DNA of 64,000 nucleotides from CAVQBP01 sp964448105 (GTDB taxonomy: Bacteria; Bacteroidota; Ignavibacteria; Ignavibacteriales; Ignavibacteriaceae). Shown piece by piece: positions 24,419-31,608 of the stretch. The notes beneath the pieces were generated by a model that made no database searches, was not told where the DNA came from, and worked only from the letters and a program-made list of their open reading frames with translations. The translations under genes and the position numbers were made by a program. The stretch lies in NCBI GenBank assembly GCA_964448105.1, contig CAYUVK010000008.1:1-64000 (forward strand). Direction: 5' to 3'. How positions within the stretch are numbered: the stretch's first letter is position 1; each line of letters begins with the position of its first letter.

Positions 24419-25237
24419 ATGTTTGATATTTTCCAGATAGGATTTTTAAATGTAACTTTTGTCGATCTAATAGATATTTCAATAGTTGCGTTTATTATAT
24501 ATAAGCTTTACACGCTGTTAAAAGGAACAATTGCATCCCAAATATTTATTGGATTAATGATAGTGCTCTTACTTTCATTTATTTCCCGTGCTGCTGATTT
24601 TAGAGTATTAAGCTGGCTTCTTAAATTAATATCCGATTTTTGGGTTATTGCATTTTTAATATTATTTCAGCCGGAGATTAGGCGCTTACTTGTATTTGTA
24701 GGAAGAAATCCTTTTGTAAGAGTTTTTGTAAGATCGGAAGCACCCGAATCAGCTGCAATCATAACCGAAGCAGCTTTTGAATTATCCCAGCATCAGCATG
24801 GTGCATTAATGATAATAATTAAATCTACAGGTATTAGAACATTTATAGAAACCGGTGAACAATTAAATGCAAAATTAAGTGCATCTCTTCTACGTTCGAT
24901 ATTTTATCCCCGTTCTCCTTTGCATGATGGAGCGGTAATTGTAAAAAATAATATTATTGAAGCAGCAAGATGTACTTTACCTCTTTCAGCTTCAACCATA
25001 GTTGATGGTGAATCTCTCGGTATGAGGCATAGAGCAGGTTTGGGGATTTCGGAACAGGCAGATGTAATTAGTGTTATAGTTTCCGAGGAAACGGGGAGCA
25101 TATCGATTGCTGAAAATGGAAAATTGTCCAGGGGTCTTTCTAAAGATAAATTGAAAGAAAGATTATCTTCGGCATTGAAAACCCCGGTTGTAAAAGGGCT
25201 GAAAGGGAGAATAGAACAATATATAAGTGAAAAGTGA
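24419..25237 (+). CDS. cdaA: Diadenylate cyclase CdaA (DisA_N domain)
   Basis: Makes cyclic di-AMP from two ATP at the inner membrane. Three N-terminal membrane helices (about 13-32, 38-57, 63-85) are followed by the DAC domain: RSIFYPRSPLHDGAVIV with the DGA motif (170-172) and RHRAGLGISEQADVISVI with RHR (203-205), then SEETGSISIAENGK. All catalytic motifs are intact in the 272-residue protein. The folP-cdaA order recurs in this bacterial group. No c-di-AMP effector or phosphodiesterase is visible here. Confidence 0.95.
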   Translation: MFDIFQIGFLNVTFVDLIDISIVAFIIYKLYTLLKGTIASQIFIGLMIVLLLSFISRAADFRVLSWLLKLISDFWVIAFLILFQPEIRRLLVFVGRNPFVRVFVRSEAPESAAIITEAAFELSQHQHGALMIIIKSTGIRTFIETGEQLNAKLSASLLRSIFYPRSPLHDGAVIVKNNIIEAARCTLPLSASTIVDGESLGMRHRAGLGISEQADVISVIVSEETGSISIAENGKLSRGLSKDKLKERLSSALKTPVVKGLKGRIEQYISEK

Positions 25238-25246
25238 TCTTTTTGA

Positions 25247-25480
25247 AGTATTCTAGTTTTGTTCAGTGATGGAATAATTGAAAGATTAAACGGTAAAGGT
25301 GAGGAATTCAATCTTGATCGTTTGAAAAAAATAATAATACAAAATAGAGACAAAAACACCCAAGAAATTCTTACTCTGATTCTTCAAGAAGCTCATGATT
25401 TCGGGACAGGAAAGAAATGGAAAGATGATGCCACTGCTGTTGTGATTAAAAAGATTATGATGACCATCATCGTTTATTAA
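25247..25480 (+). pseudogene. Remnant of a SpoIIE/PP2C-type serine phosphatase (C-terminal piece)
   Basis: Only about 77 codons remain after an in-frame stop at 25244-25246. They read SILVLFSDGIIERLNGKGEE, then LKKIIIQNRDKN, and KWKDDATAVVIKK, which is the end of the SpoIIE/PP2C fold: the SDG loop and the DDAT motif both supply metal ligands. A full domain needs about 190 residues, and nothing upstream in any frame (cdaA ends at 25237) supplies the front. No start codon with a ribosome site is present. It is best read as the tail of a gene cut off by deletion or rearrangement. Confidence 0.72.
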
Positions 25481-25601
25481 ATAGAAAAGGGAGTATTAAT
25501 AACATTTTTAAAATATCAATCTCCTCGTTAAAATTAAATAAGAAACAAAAAAATATTTTTTAAGTAATTTTTTACTTGCTTTTTAAAAAATGAATTTTTA
25601 T

Positions 25602-25626
25602 GTTACCGGTAACAGTTATCGATAAC
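25602..25626. promoter_or_regulatory. Tandem LacI-type operator before the GH2 operon
   Basis: Two perfect 12-base palindromes with CG centres, GTTACCGGTAAC (25602-25613) and GTTATCGATAAC (25615-25626), are separated by one base. The pair is matched by another at 31521. Such palindromes with central CG are the usual target of LacI/GalR regulators, and a LacI gene lies in the operon downstream (30456). It sits 17 bases before the GH2 ATG, a position suited to repression. The rest of the spacer (25481-25601) is A/T-rich with nothing recognised. Confidence 0.82.
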
Positions 25627-25642
25627 ATAAATTTTAAAAGCC

Positions 25643-28285
25643 ATGCAAGAATTTATTATCGAACTCACTCCGAAAATCTGGATATTAATTCCATTTCTTA
25701 TTATAAGCCTTTCGTCTTTGAACGCTGAAAGCAGTTCTGAAACATCCTTTGAAAAAGACTGGACAATTTTCTCTTCCGAAAAGACAAATTCCATTGGCAG
25801 CAAAATCTCTACACCTGGTTTTAAAATAAATGGATCTTATCAAACCGATATTCCTAAAACTGTTTTTGCTGCGTTGGTAGAAAATGGTGTTTATCAAAAT
25901 CCTTATTTTGGTGAAAATTTATCTGGAATTTCTAAAGAGCCCTTTCAAAAACCATGGTGGTATAAAAAAGAATTTAATATAGATGAAACTATAAATATTG
26001 ATTACCAGCTTACTTTGGAAGGTGTAAATTATAAAGCCGATTTGTGGATAAATGGAAGAAAAGTTGCAGGATACGACAAAATAGAAGGGGTATTCGGTAG
26101 ATTCAATTTTGATATAACACCTTACATCATAAAAGGAAATAATGCCGTTGCTATTGAAATATTTCCGCCTAAATGGGGAGACTTTACCCTTGGATTTGTT
26201 GATTGGAATCCATCTCCTCCGGATAATAATATGGGGCTTTGGCGTGGAGTTAAACTAAAGAAAACCGGAATAGTATCTTTAGATAATATTTTTGTTAAAA
26301 CTAAGATCAATATAAAAATTCTAAAAGAAGCCGAATTAACTATTTCCGGAAATCTGAGAAATTTTTCAGATAAAAAAATTAAAGCCTTAGTTAAAGGTTC
26401 TTTTGATAAAGATAGAGAATTTTCTAAATCGGTTTTGCTTCAGCCTAAAAGTGAATCAGAATTTATTATAACTCCTGATGATGATGCAAGTTTAAAAATA
26501 TCAGACCCGCATTTATGGTGGCCAAATAATCTGGGTGCTCAATATCTATATACTTTGTCTATACAAGTTAATGTTGATGATAAAATTTCAGATGAACAGA
26601 ATATAAGGTTTGGAATTCGTGAAGTCGAAGATTATATCAATGAAAACGGCTACAGGGGTTATAAAATTAATGGAAAGAAAATTATTATTAAGGGTGCTGG
26701 CTGGGTTGATGATTTAACGCTGAATGACAGCGATGAAAAAGTAATAGAACAGGTTAAATATGCAAAACATATGAATTTAAATGCTTTAAGATGTGAAGGT
26801 TTTTGGGGAAGGGATGAAACTTTATTTAATGCCGCCGATGAAAATGGAATTTTAATAATGATTGGTTGGAGTTGCCAGTGGGATTGGAAAGGATATTGCG
26901 GAAGGGAAGAAACTAAATATTCCTGTATCTCATCACCAAAAGATATTGATCTCTTATCGTTAGAATTTAACCAGCAGGTAATATGGTTAAGAAATCATCC
27001 CAGCATTTTTGTTTGGGCTTTGGGGAGCGATAAATATCCGAATCCGGAATTAATGGAAAAATTGACCTCCTATTTAAATAAGTCAGATCCTACACGTCCA
27101 AGGTTAATATCCACTGCGTGGATTGAAATTAGCAAAGAAGAAAATATAGATAACATTTATGAAGAGTCAAGAGTAAAAATGCTTGGCCCTTATGCTTACG
27201 AACCTCCTCTATACTGGTACACTGATACATCACATGGCGGGGCTTATGGCTTTAATACTGAAACTGGTCCGGGGCCACAGGTTCCGCCTATTGAAAGTTT
27301 GAAGAAAATGATGTTCGATAAAGATTTATGGCCTATTGACAGTATATGGGATTATCATTGCGGAAGAAACGAATTTAATAGTTTAGACAAGTTTATCAAT
27401 ATTTTTAATAATAGATACGGGAAAGCTTCCTCTTTAGAAGAATTTGCTATGAAGTGTCAAATGTCAAATTATGAAGCTATGCGTCCAATGTTTGAAGCAT
27501 TTGGGGTGAATAAATTCAATTCTACCGGGGTTATTCAATGGATGTTTAATTCAGCATGGCCTGAAATGTATTGGCAATTGTTTGATTATTACTTAATGCC
27601 CAATGGGGCTTTCTATGGTGCCATGAAAGGTTGTCAACCACTTAATATAGTCTACAATTATAAAGATAAAAATATCTATGTTGTAAATGATTACTTCAAG
27701 AACTTTGACGGTATAAAAGCAAATGTTAAAATATTAAATGCCGATTCAAAACTAATTTATGAGAAAGCGAAAGAAATTTCAGTTGATGAAAATAGTTCAA
27801 AAAAAGTAATTGATTTACCTGAATTAAAAGATACATCAAGTTTATTTTTTATCAATTTAGAATTGAAAGATGCTTCAAATAATTTAATTAGCAGTAATTT
27901 TTACTGGATATCGGCAAAAGAAGACAGCCTGGATTTTAAAAATTCTAAATGGTTCTATACACCAATGAAAGCCTATGCAAATCTACAAGATATAAATGAT
28001 TTACCGACTGCCGCAATTAATTATAAAGAAAAGTTTAATACCGGTGATGATAAAGAAAATGTTGAAGTTACTCTTGAAAATGTTTCGGATAAAATTGCTT
28101 TCTTTATTGAGTTAAAAGTTGTTGATGAAAAAACCAAACAATCGTTTCTCCCGATATATTGGAGTGATAATTATATTTCTATTTTACCCCATTCAAAGAA
28201 AACAATTAAAGGAATATTTAAAAATCTGTTAAATAAAAAACCACGGCTAATTATTAACGGATGGAATATTAACAAAAAACTATAA
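25643..28285 (+). CDS. GH2 exo-beta-D-glucosaminidase-like enzyme, exported
   Basis: An 880-residue protein with a signal peptide (IWILIPFLIISLSSLNA, to about 28), a GH2 sugar-binding domain (to about 205, with DLWINGRKVAGYD and VDWNPSPPDNNMGLWR), an Ig-like domain, the TIM barrel, and C-terminal sandwich domains. Catalytic positions: the acid/base is in WALGSDKYP as Ser462-Asp463, in place of the Asn-Glu of ordinary GH2 enzymes, and the nucleophile is Glu540 in GFNTETGPGP. The Ser-Asp pair is the mark of the CsxA subgroup, which releases glucosamine from the non-reducing end of chitosan. A beta-mannosidase is less likely. First gene of an operon with transporter, kinase and LacI. Confidence 0.85.
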   Translation: MQEFIIELTPKIWILIPFLIISLSSLNAESSSETSFEKDWTIFSSEKTNSIGSKISTPGFKINGSYQTDIPKTVFAALVENGVYQNPYFGENLSGISKEPFQKPWWYKKEFNIDETINIDYQLTLEGVNYKADLWINGRKVAGYDKIEGVFGRFNFDITPYIIKGNNAVAIEIFPPKWGDFTLGFVDWNPSPPDNNMGLWRGVKLKKTGIVSLDNIFVKTKINIKILKEAELTISGNLRNFSDKKIKALVKGSFDKDREFSKSVLLQPKSESEFIITPDDDASLKISDPHLWWPNNLGAQYLYTLSIQVNVDDKISDEQNIRFGIREVEDYINENGYRGYKINGKKIIIKGAGWVDDLTLNDSDEKVIEQVKYAKHMNLNALRCEGFWGRDETLFNAADENGILIMIGWSCQWDWKGYCGREETKYSCISSPKDIDLLSLEFNQQVIWLRNHPSIFVWALGSDKYPNPELMEKLTSYLNKSDPTRPRLISTAWIEISKEENIDNIYEESRVKMLGPYAYEPPLYWYTDTSHGGAYGFNTETGPGPQVPPIESLKKMMFDKDLWPIDSIWDYHCGRNEFNSLDKFINIFNNRYGKASSLEEFAMKCQMSNYEAMRPMFEAFGVNKFNSTGVIQWMFNSAWPEMYWQLFDYYLMPNGAFYGAMKGCQPLNIVYNYKDKNIYVVNDYFKNFDGIKANVKILNADSKLIYEKAKEISVDENSSKKVIDLPELKDTSSLFFINLELKDASNNLISSNFYWISAKEDSLDFKNSKWFYTPMKAYANLQDINDLPTAAINYKEKFNTGDDKENVEVTLENVSDKIAFFIELKVVDEKTKQSFLPIYWSDNYISILPHSKKTIKGIFKNLLNKKPRLIINGWNINKKL

Positions 28286-28294
28286 AGTAAAAAA

Positions 28295-29554
28295 ATGAAA
28301 AGAAACTATTTCCTTGTAGGTCTTATATTTATCATTTTTTTTGTAATATCATTTCTCACAAATATTATAGGACCCCTAATACCTGATATAATCAAGAGTT
28401 TTTCTCTAAGTTATTTTATGGTTGCCTTCCTTCCTTTTGCATTTTTTATCGCCTATATAATGTCCATACCTGCAGGAATGCTTCTTGAAAAATATAATGA
28501 AAAGAAGATTATGGTAGCGGCTTTTTTAATTGCTGCTGTTGGCGCATTTTTATTTGCCTTAATACCAGTTTATAGCATTGCAATCGTATCTTTATTTTTA
28601 ATTGGTTTTGGTATGGCAATGCTTCAGGTGGCAATTAATCCGCTTTTAAGAACCGCGGGAGGAGAAGAACATTTTGCTTTTAATTCTGTTTTTGCCCAAT
28701 TGTTTTTTGGAGGAGCGTCATTCCTTAGTCCGCAGCTTTATTCTTATCTTGTAAAAAATTTGGAAAGCGGGCATACAAATAATAATATCCTTTTATCGTC
28801 ACTTTCAAATCTTATCCCTCAAGGGCTTCCATGGGTATCTTTATACTGGATCTTTGCTCTTATCTCGGTCTTAATGGTTATTGTTATAGCAGTAATAAAA
28901 TTACCTAAAGTGGAACTTAAGGAAGATGAAAGAACAGGCGCATGGAAAACGATAAAAGAATTATTAAAAAATAAAACAGTAATATTATTTTTTATCGGAA
29001 TTTTCGCTTATGTAGGAACAGAGCAAGGAATTGCTAATTGGATTTCCGAATTTTTATCAAGATATCATGGATTTGATCCTCAAACAACAGGAGCCGATAC
29101 AGTTTCATATTACTGGGGATTACTAACCGTCGGCTGCGTGTTAGGGTTAATTTTACTAAAACTTTTTGATAGTAAATTAGTTTTAAGAATATTTGCTATT
29201 GCTGCCATGATTTCTTTAGCAATCGCATTATTTTCAGAAGGTAATGTCCCTTTATATTTTTTCCCGGCCGCAGGTTTTTTTCTTTCGGTAATGTGGTCGG
29301 TGGTTTTTTCATTAGCCCTAAATTCTGTCGATAAACATCACGGTTCTTTTTCCGGAATTTTATGTACTGGAATAATTGGAGGTGCAATTGTGCCATTAAT
29401 TATCGGATCTCTGGCAGATATAATAGGATTAAGGTTTGGAATGCTTTTCATTTTTATCACGCTGGGTTATATTTTAAGTGTAAGTTTCTGGGCAAATCCG
29501 CTTATAAAAAATGAAACCATTTTTGAAAAAGTTAATGTTGAAATTAATAATTAA
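28295..29554 (+). CDS. MFS sugar transporter, FucP/NagP type
   Basis: A 419-residue inner-membrane carrier with 12 helices in two halves. The FucP-like branch is shown by FLTNIIGPLIPDIIKSF in helix 1, LLEKYNEKKIMV, and MLQVAINPLLRTAGGEEHFAF, where Asn and Pro mark the sugar path of this branch. NagP proteins (N-acetylglucosamine importers) belong here. Downstream of a GH2 glucosaminidase and before a ROK kinase, it most likely imports glucosamine, N-acetylglucosamine or a related hexose by proton symport. It starts 9 bases after the GH2 stop. Confidence 0.87.
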   Translation: MKRNYFLVGLIFIIFFVISFLTNIIGPLIPDIIKSFSLSYFMVAFLPFAFFIAYIMSIPAGMLLEKYNEKKIMVAAFLIAAVGAFLFALIPVYSIAIVSLFLIGFGMAMLQVAINPLLRTAGGEEHFAFNSVFAQLFFGGASFLSPQLYSYLVKNLESGHTNNNILLSSLSNLIPQGLPWVSLYWIFALISVLMVIVIAVIKLPKVELKEDERTGAWKTIKELLKNKTVILFFIGIFAYVGTEQGIANWISEFLSRYHGFDPQTTGADTVSYYWGLLTVGCVLGLILLKLFDSKLVLRIFAIAAMISLAIALFSEGNVPLYFFPAAGFFLSVMWSVVFSLALNSVDKHHGSFSGILCTGIIGGAIVPLIIGSLADIIGLRFGMLFIFITLGYILSVSFWANPLIKNETIFEKVNVEINN

Positions 29555-29574
29555 AATAACTAGTGAAAGGAAAA

Positions 29575-30453
29575 ATGGCAGATAAATCTATTATTGGTGT
29601 AGATCTCGGTGGGACAAATATTAGAGTCGGCAAAGTTAATAATAATAATATAGTAGATCTTTATTCTCAGCAAATATCTTCGATTGGATCTGAACAAGTA
29701 GTCCTCGATGAAATTATTACTTCTATTTACAAAATTTTTAACGATTCTGTCTTGGGGATTGGCGTTGGTGTTCCAAGTGTGGTGGATGTTAAAAAGGGAA
29801 TTGTTTATGATGTACAGAATATCCCTTCATTTAAAGAAGTAAAACTAAAGAAAATTTTGGAAGAAGAATTTAAAGTTCCAACATATATTAATAATGATGC
29901 TAATTGTTTTGTTGCCGGTGAAAAATACTTTGGTGCAGGAAAAAATTATAAGAATATAGTTGGATTAATTATTGGAACCGGTTTGGGTGCCGGGTTATAT
30001 ACAAACGGAAAATTATATTGCGGTGCTAACTGCGGTGCCGGAGAATTCGGAATGCTTCCTTATAAAGACGGTGTTTATGAAGATTATTGCAGCGGTAAAT
30101 ATTTCGAGAAGAATTTAAAGACAACCGGTAAAGAAATTTTTTACAGAGCAGAAAAAGGTGATGAAGATTCAATCCAAACTTTTGATGAATTCGGTACCAA
30201 TATCGGGAATGCCATTTCCGCAATCATTTTTGCCGTAGATCCGGAAATAATTATACTTGGCGGTTCTGTTAGTATAGCTTTTAATTATTTTAGGAAATCT
30301 ATGGAAAAAGTTCTAAATAAATTTCCCTATCAAAATTCTGTTAAGAAGTTAAAAATTGTAAAAAGTAATCTTGAGCAAGTTTCTATCTTGGGAGCAGCGG
30401 CTCTTTATTATGAAAATCATAGGAAAAAGTTAAAAGAATCGGAAGTAATTTAA
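29575..30453 (+). CDS. ROK family sugar kinase
   Basis: A 292-residue ROK kinase that should phosphorylate the imported hexose or amino sugar. ATP-site GVDLGGTNIRVG at the start, catalytic Asp108 in YINNDANCF, GLIIGTGLGAGLY, and IIILGGSVS near the end. The ROK zinc motif (CxCGxxGCxE) is not there; its place holds DYCSGKYFE, as in many Bacteroidota ROK proteins. Start chosen at ATG 29575 with AAAGG just before; the GTG at 29563 adds four residues. The sugar could be GlcNAc, glucosamine or glucose. Confidence 0.87.
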   Translation: MADKSIIGVDLGGTNIRVGKVNNNNIVDLYSQQISSIGSEQVVLDEIITSIYKIFNDSVLGIGVGVPSVVDVKKGIVYDVQNIPSFKEVKLKKILEEEFKVPTYINNDANCFVAGEKYFGAGKNYKNIVGLIIGTGLGAGLYTNGKLYCGANCGAGEFGMLPYKDGVYEDYCSGKYFEKNLKTTGKEIFYRAEKGDEDSIQTFDEFGTNIGNAISAIIFAVDPEIIILGGSVSIAFNYFRKSMEKVLNKFPYQNSVKKLKIVKSNLEQVSILGAAALYYENHRKKLKESEVI

Positions 30454-30455
30454 AA

Positions 30456-31460
30456 TTGAATGTTACCATAGCCGATATTGCAAAGAAAGCAAAAGTATCT
30501 CGAATGACTGTTTCGCGAGTGCTGAATAACAGTGGTCCTGTCGCATTCGATACTGCGGAAAAAATAAAAAGTATAATGAAAGAGTTGAATTATCATCCTA
30601 ATCTTATTGCCCGCAGTTTATCCAGCCAGAGAACTACCACAATAGGTGTTGTAATTCCTAAAACAGAAAAATTATTTCTTGATAATTATATTGCTCAAAT
30701 TTTAAGCGGTGTTACAGATGTTGCACAGAAAAATAATTATCGTATAATGCTTATTCCGGTAAATCATTCTAGAGATGATGAAGGAGATTACTTGAATTTT
30801 GTAAGAAGCAAATTGTTTGATGGATTGATTTTATTAAAAGCAAAAACTGATGATCCTCATTTATCCGAACTTGCAAAATCAGGTTTCCCTTATGTTATGG
30901 TTAATTATAGAAAGTTTGGTGATAATTATAATTTTGTGGATTCAGAAAATATTAAAGGTGCTGAATTAGCAGTAGAGCATCTTTATTACAAAGGGCATAG
31001 AAAAATAGCTTTTGTAGCCGGTTCGATGGATGAAGTAAATGCAAGGGATAGGATGAAAGGTTACAAGAATATATTAAAAAAATACAAACTCCCAATAAGG
31101 GAAGAATATATAATTTATGGGGATTTTAATAGAGTAACGGCTCATGAAAATTCGAAAAAATTATTGGACTTAAAAGACAGACCAACGGCTATATTTTGCT
31201 CGGATGATTATATGGCTTTAGGTGTTATCGAACAAATTAAAAAATATAAATTGTCTGTTCCTAAAGATATAGCTATTGTGGGCTTTGATAATATTGAGAT
31301 AGGTGAATTTTCTAAACCCGCACTTACTACAGTAAAACAACCAATGTACGAAATCGGAAAAACATCCTCAGAAGCATTATTAGCATTAATCAAAAAAATA
31401 AAAAAGAGCCCAGTAAGAATAATGCTTAAAACAGAATTAATTGTGCGAGAATCAACTTAG
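30456..31460 (+). CDS. LacI/GalR family transcriptional regulator
   Basis: A 334-residue LacI-type regulator. The N-terminal helix-turn-helix and hinge helix are clear: NVTIADIAKKAKVSRMTVSR, VLNNSGPVAFDTAEKI, LNYHPNLIARSLSSQRT. The periplasmic-binding-like effector domain follows (TIGVVIPKT, FDGLILL, GFDNIEIGEFSKPALTTVKQP). The start is TTG, two bases after the ROK stop; GGAAG lies ten bases upstream. Its likely targets are the paired palindromes at 25602 and 31521, so it would control its own operon and the TonB receptor. The inducer is probably the phosphorylated or free amino sugar. Confidence 0.94.
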   Translation: MNVTIADIAKKAKVSRMTVSRVLNNSGPVAFDTAEKIKSIMKELNYHPNLIARSLSSQRTTTIGVVIPKTEKLFLDNYIAQILSGVTDVAQKNNYRIMLIPVNHSRDDEGDYLNFVRSKLFDGLILLKAKTDDPHLSELAKSGFPYVMVNYRKFGDNYNFVDSENIKGAELAVEHLYYKGHRKIAFVAGSMDEVNARDRMKGYKNILKKYKLPIREEYIIYGDFNRVTAHENSKKLLDLKDRPTAIFCSDDYMALGVIEQIKKYKLSVPKDIAIVGFDNIEIGEFSKPALTTVKQPMYEIGKTSSEALLALIKKIKKSPVRIMLKTELIVREST

Positions 31461-31520
31461 AGAAATATAAAATTAAAGATATTAAAAACAATAAAATATC
31501 GTAAAATTTTATCATAGTGT

Positions 31521-31545
31521 GTTACCGGTAACTGTTATCGTTCAC
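31521..31545. promoter_or_regulatory. Tandem LacI-type operator before the TonB receptor
   Basis: GTTACCGGTAAC (31521-31532) is identical to the first half of the operator at 25602; GTTATCGTTCAC (31534-31545) is a degenerate second half. The gap between the two palindromes is one base in both places, so the spacing is conserved as well as the sequence. It is 64 bases before the receptor ATG. The degenerate half suggests weaker or asymmetric binding here. Confidence 0.8.
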
Positions 31546-31568
31546 ATATTAAGAGATTTACAAATATT

Positions 31569-31576
31569 TATCTTTG
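31569..31576 (+). promoter_or_regulatory. Candidate Bacteroidota-type -7 element
   Basis: TATCTTTG fits the TAnnTTTG -7 consensus of Bacteroidota sigma-A promoters and lies 33 bases before the receptor ATG. The operator ends 23 bases upstream, about where the -33 element would be, so a bound repressor would block polymerase. No clear -33 TTTG is present, and use of this consensus in this organism is assumed. Confidence 0.3.
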
Positions 31577-31608
31577 ATTAGTTCTTAAGATTTTAAGGAG
31601 AATAAGCA

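Noticed and set aside
25643..28285. GH2 as beta-galactosidase or beta-mannosidase
   Set aside because: The Ser-Asp pair at the acid/base site and the N-domain wording fit the exo-glucosaminidase subgroup better.
29575..30453. ROK kinase as a broken gene because of the missing zinc motif
   Set aside because: ATP, catalytic and late glycine motifs are intact, and Bacteroidota ROK proteins commonly lack the zinc signature.
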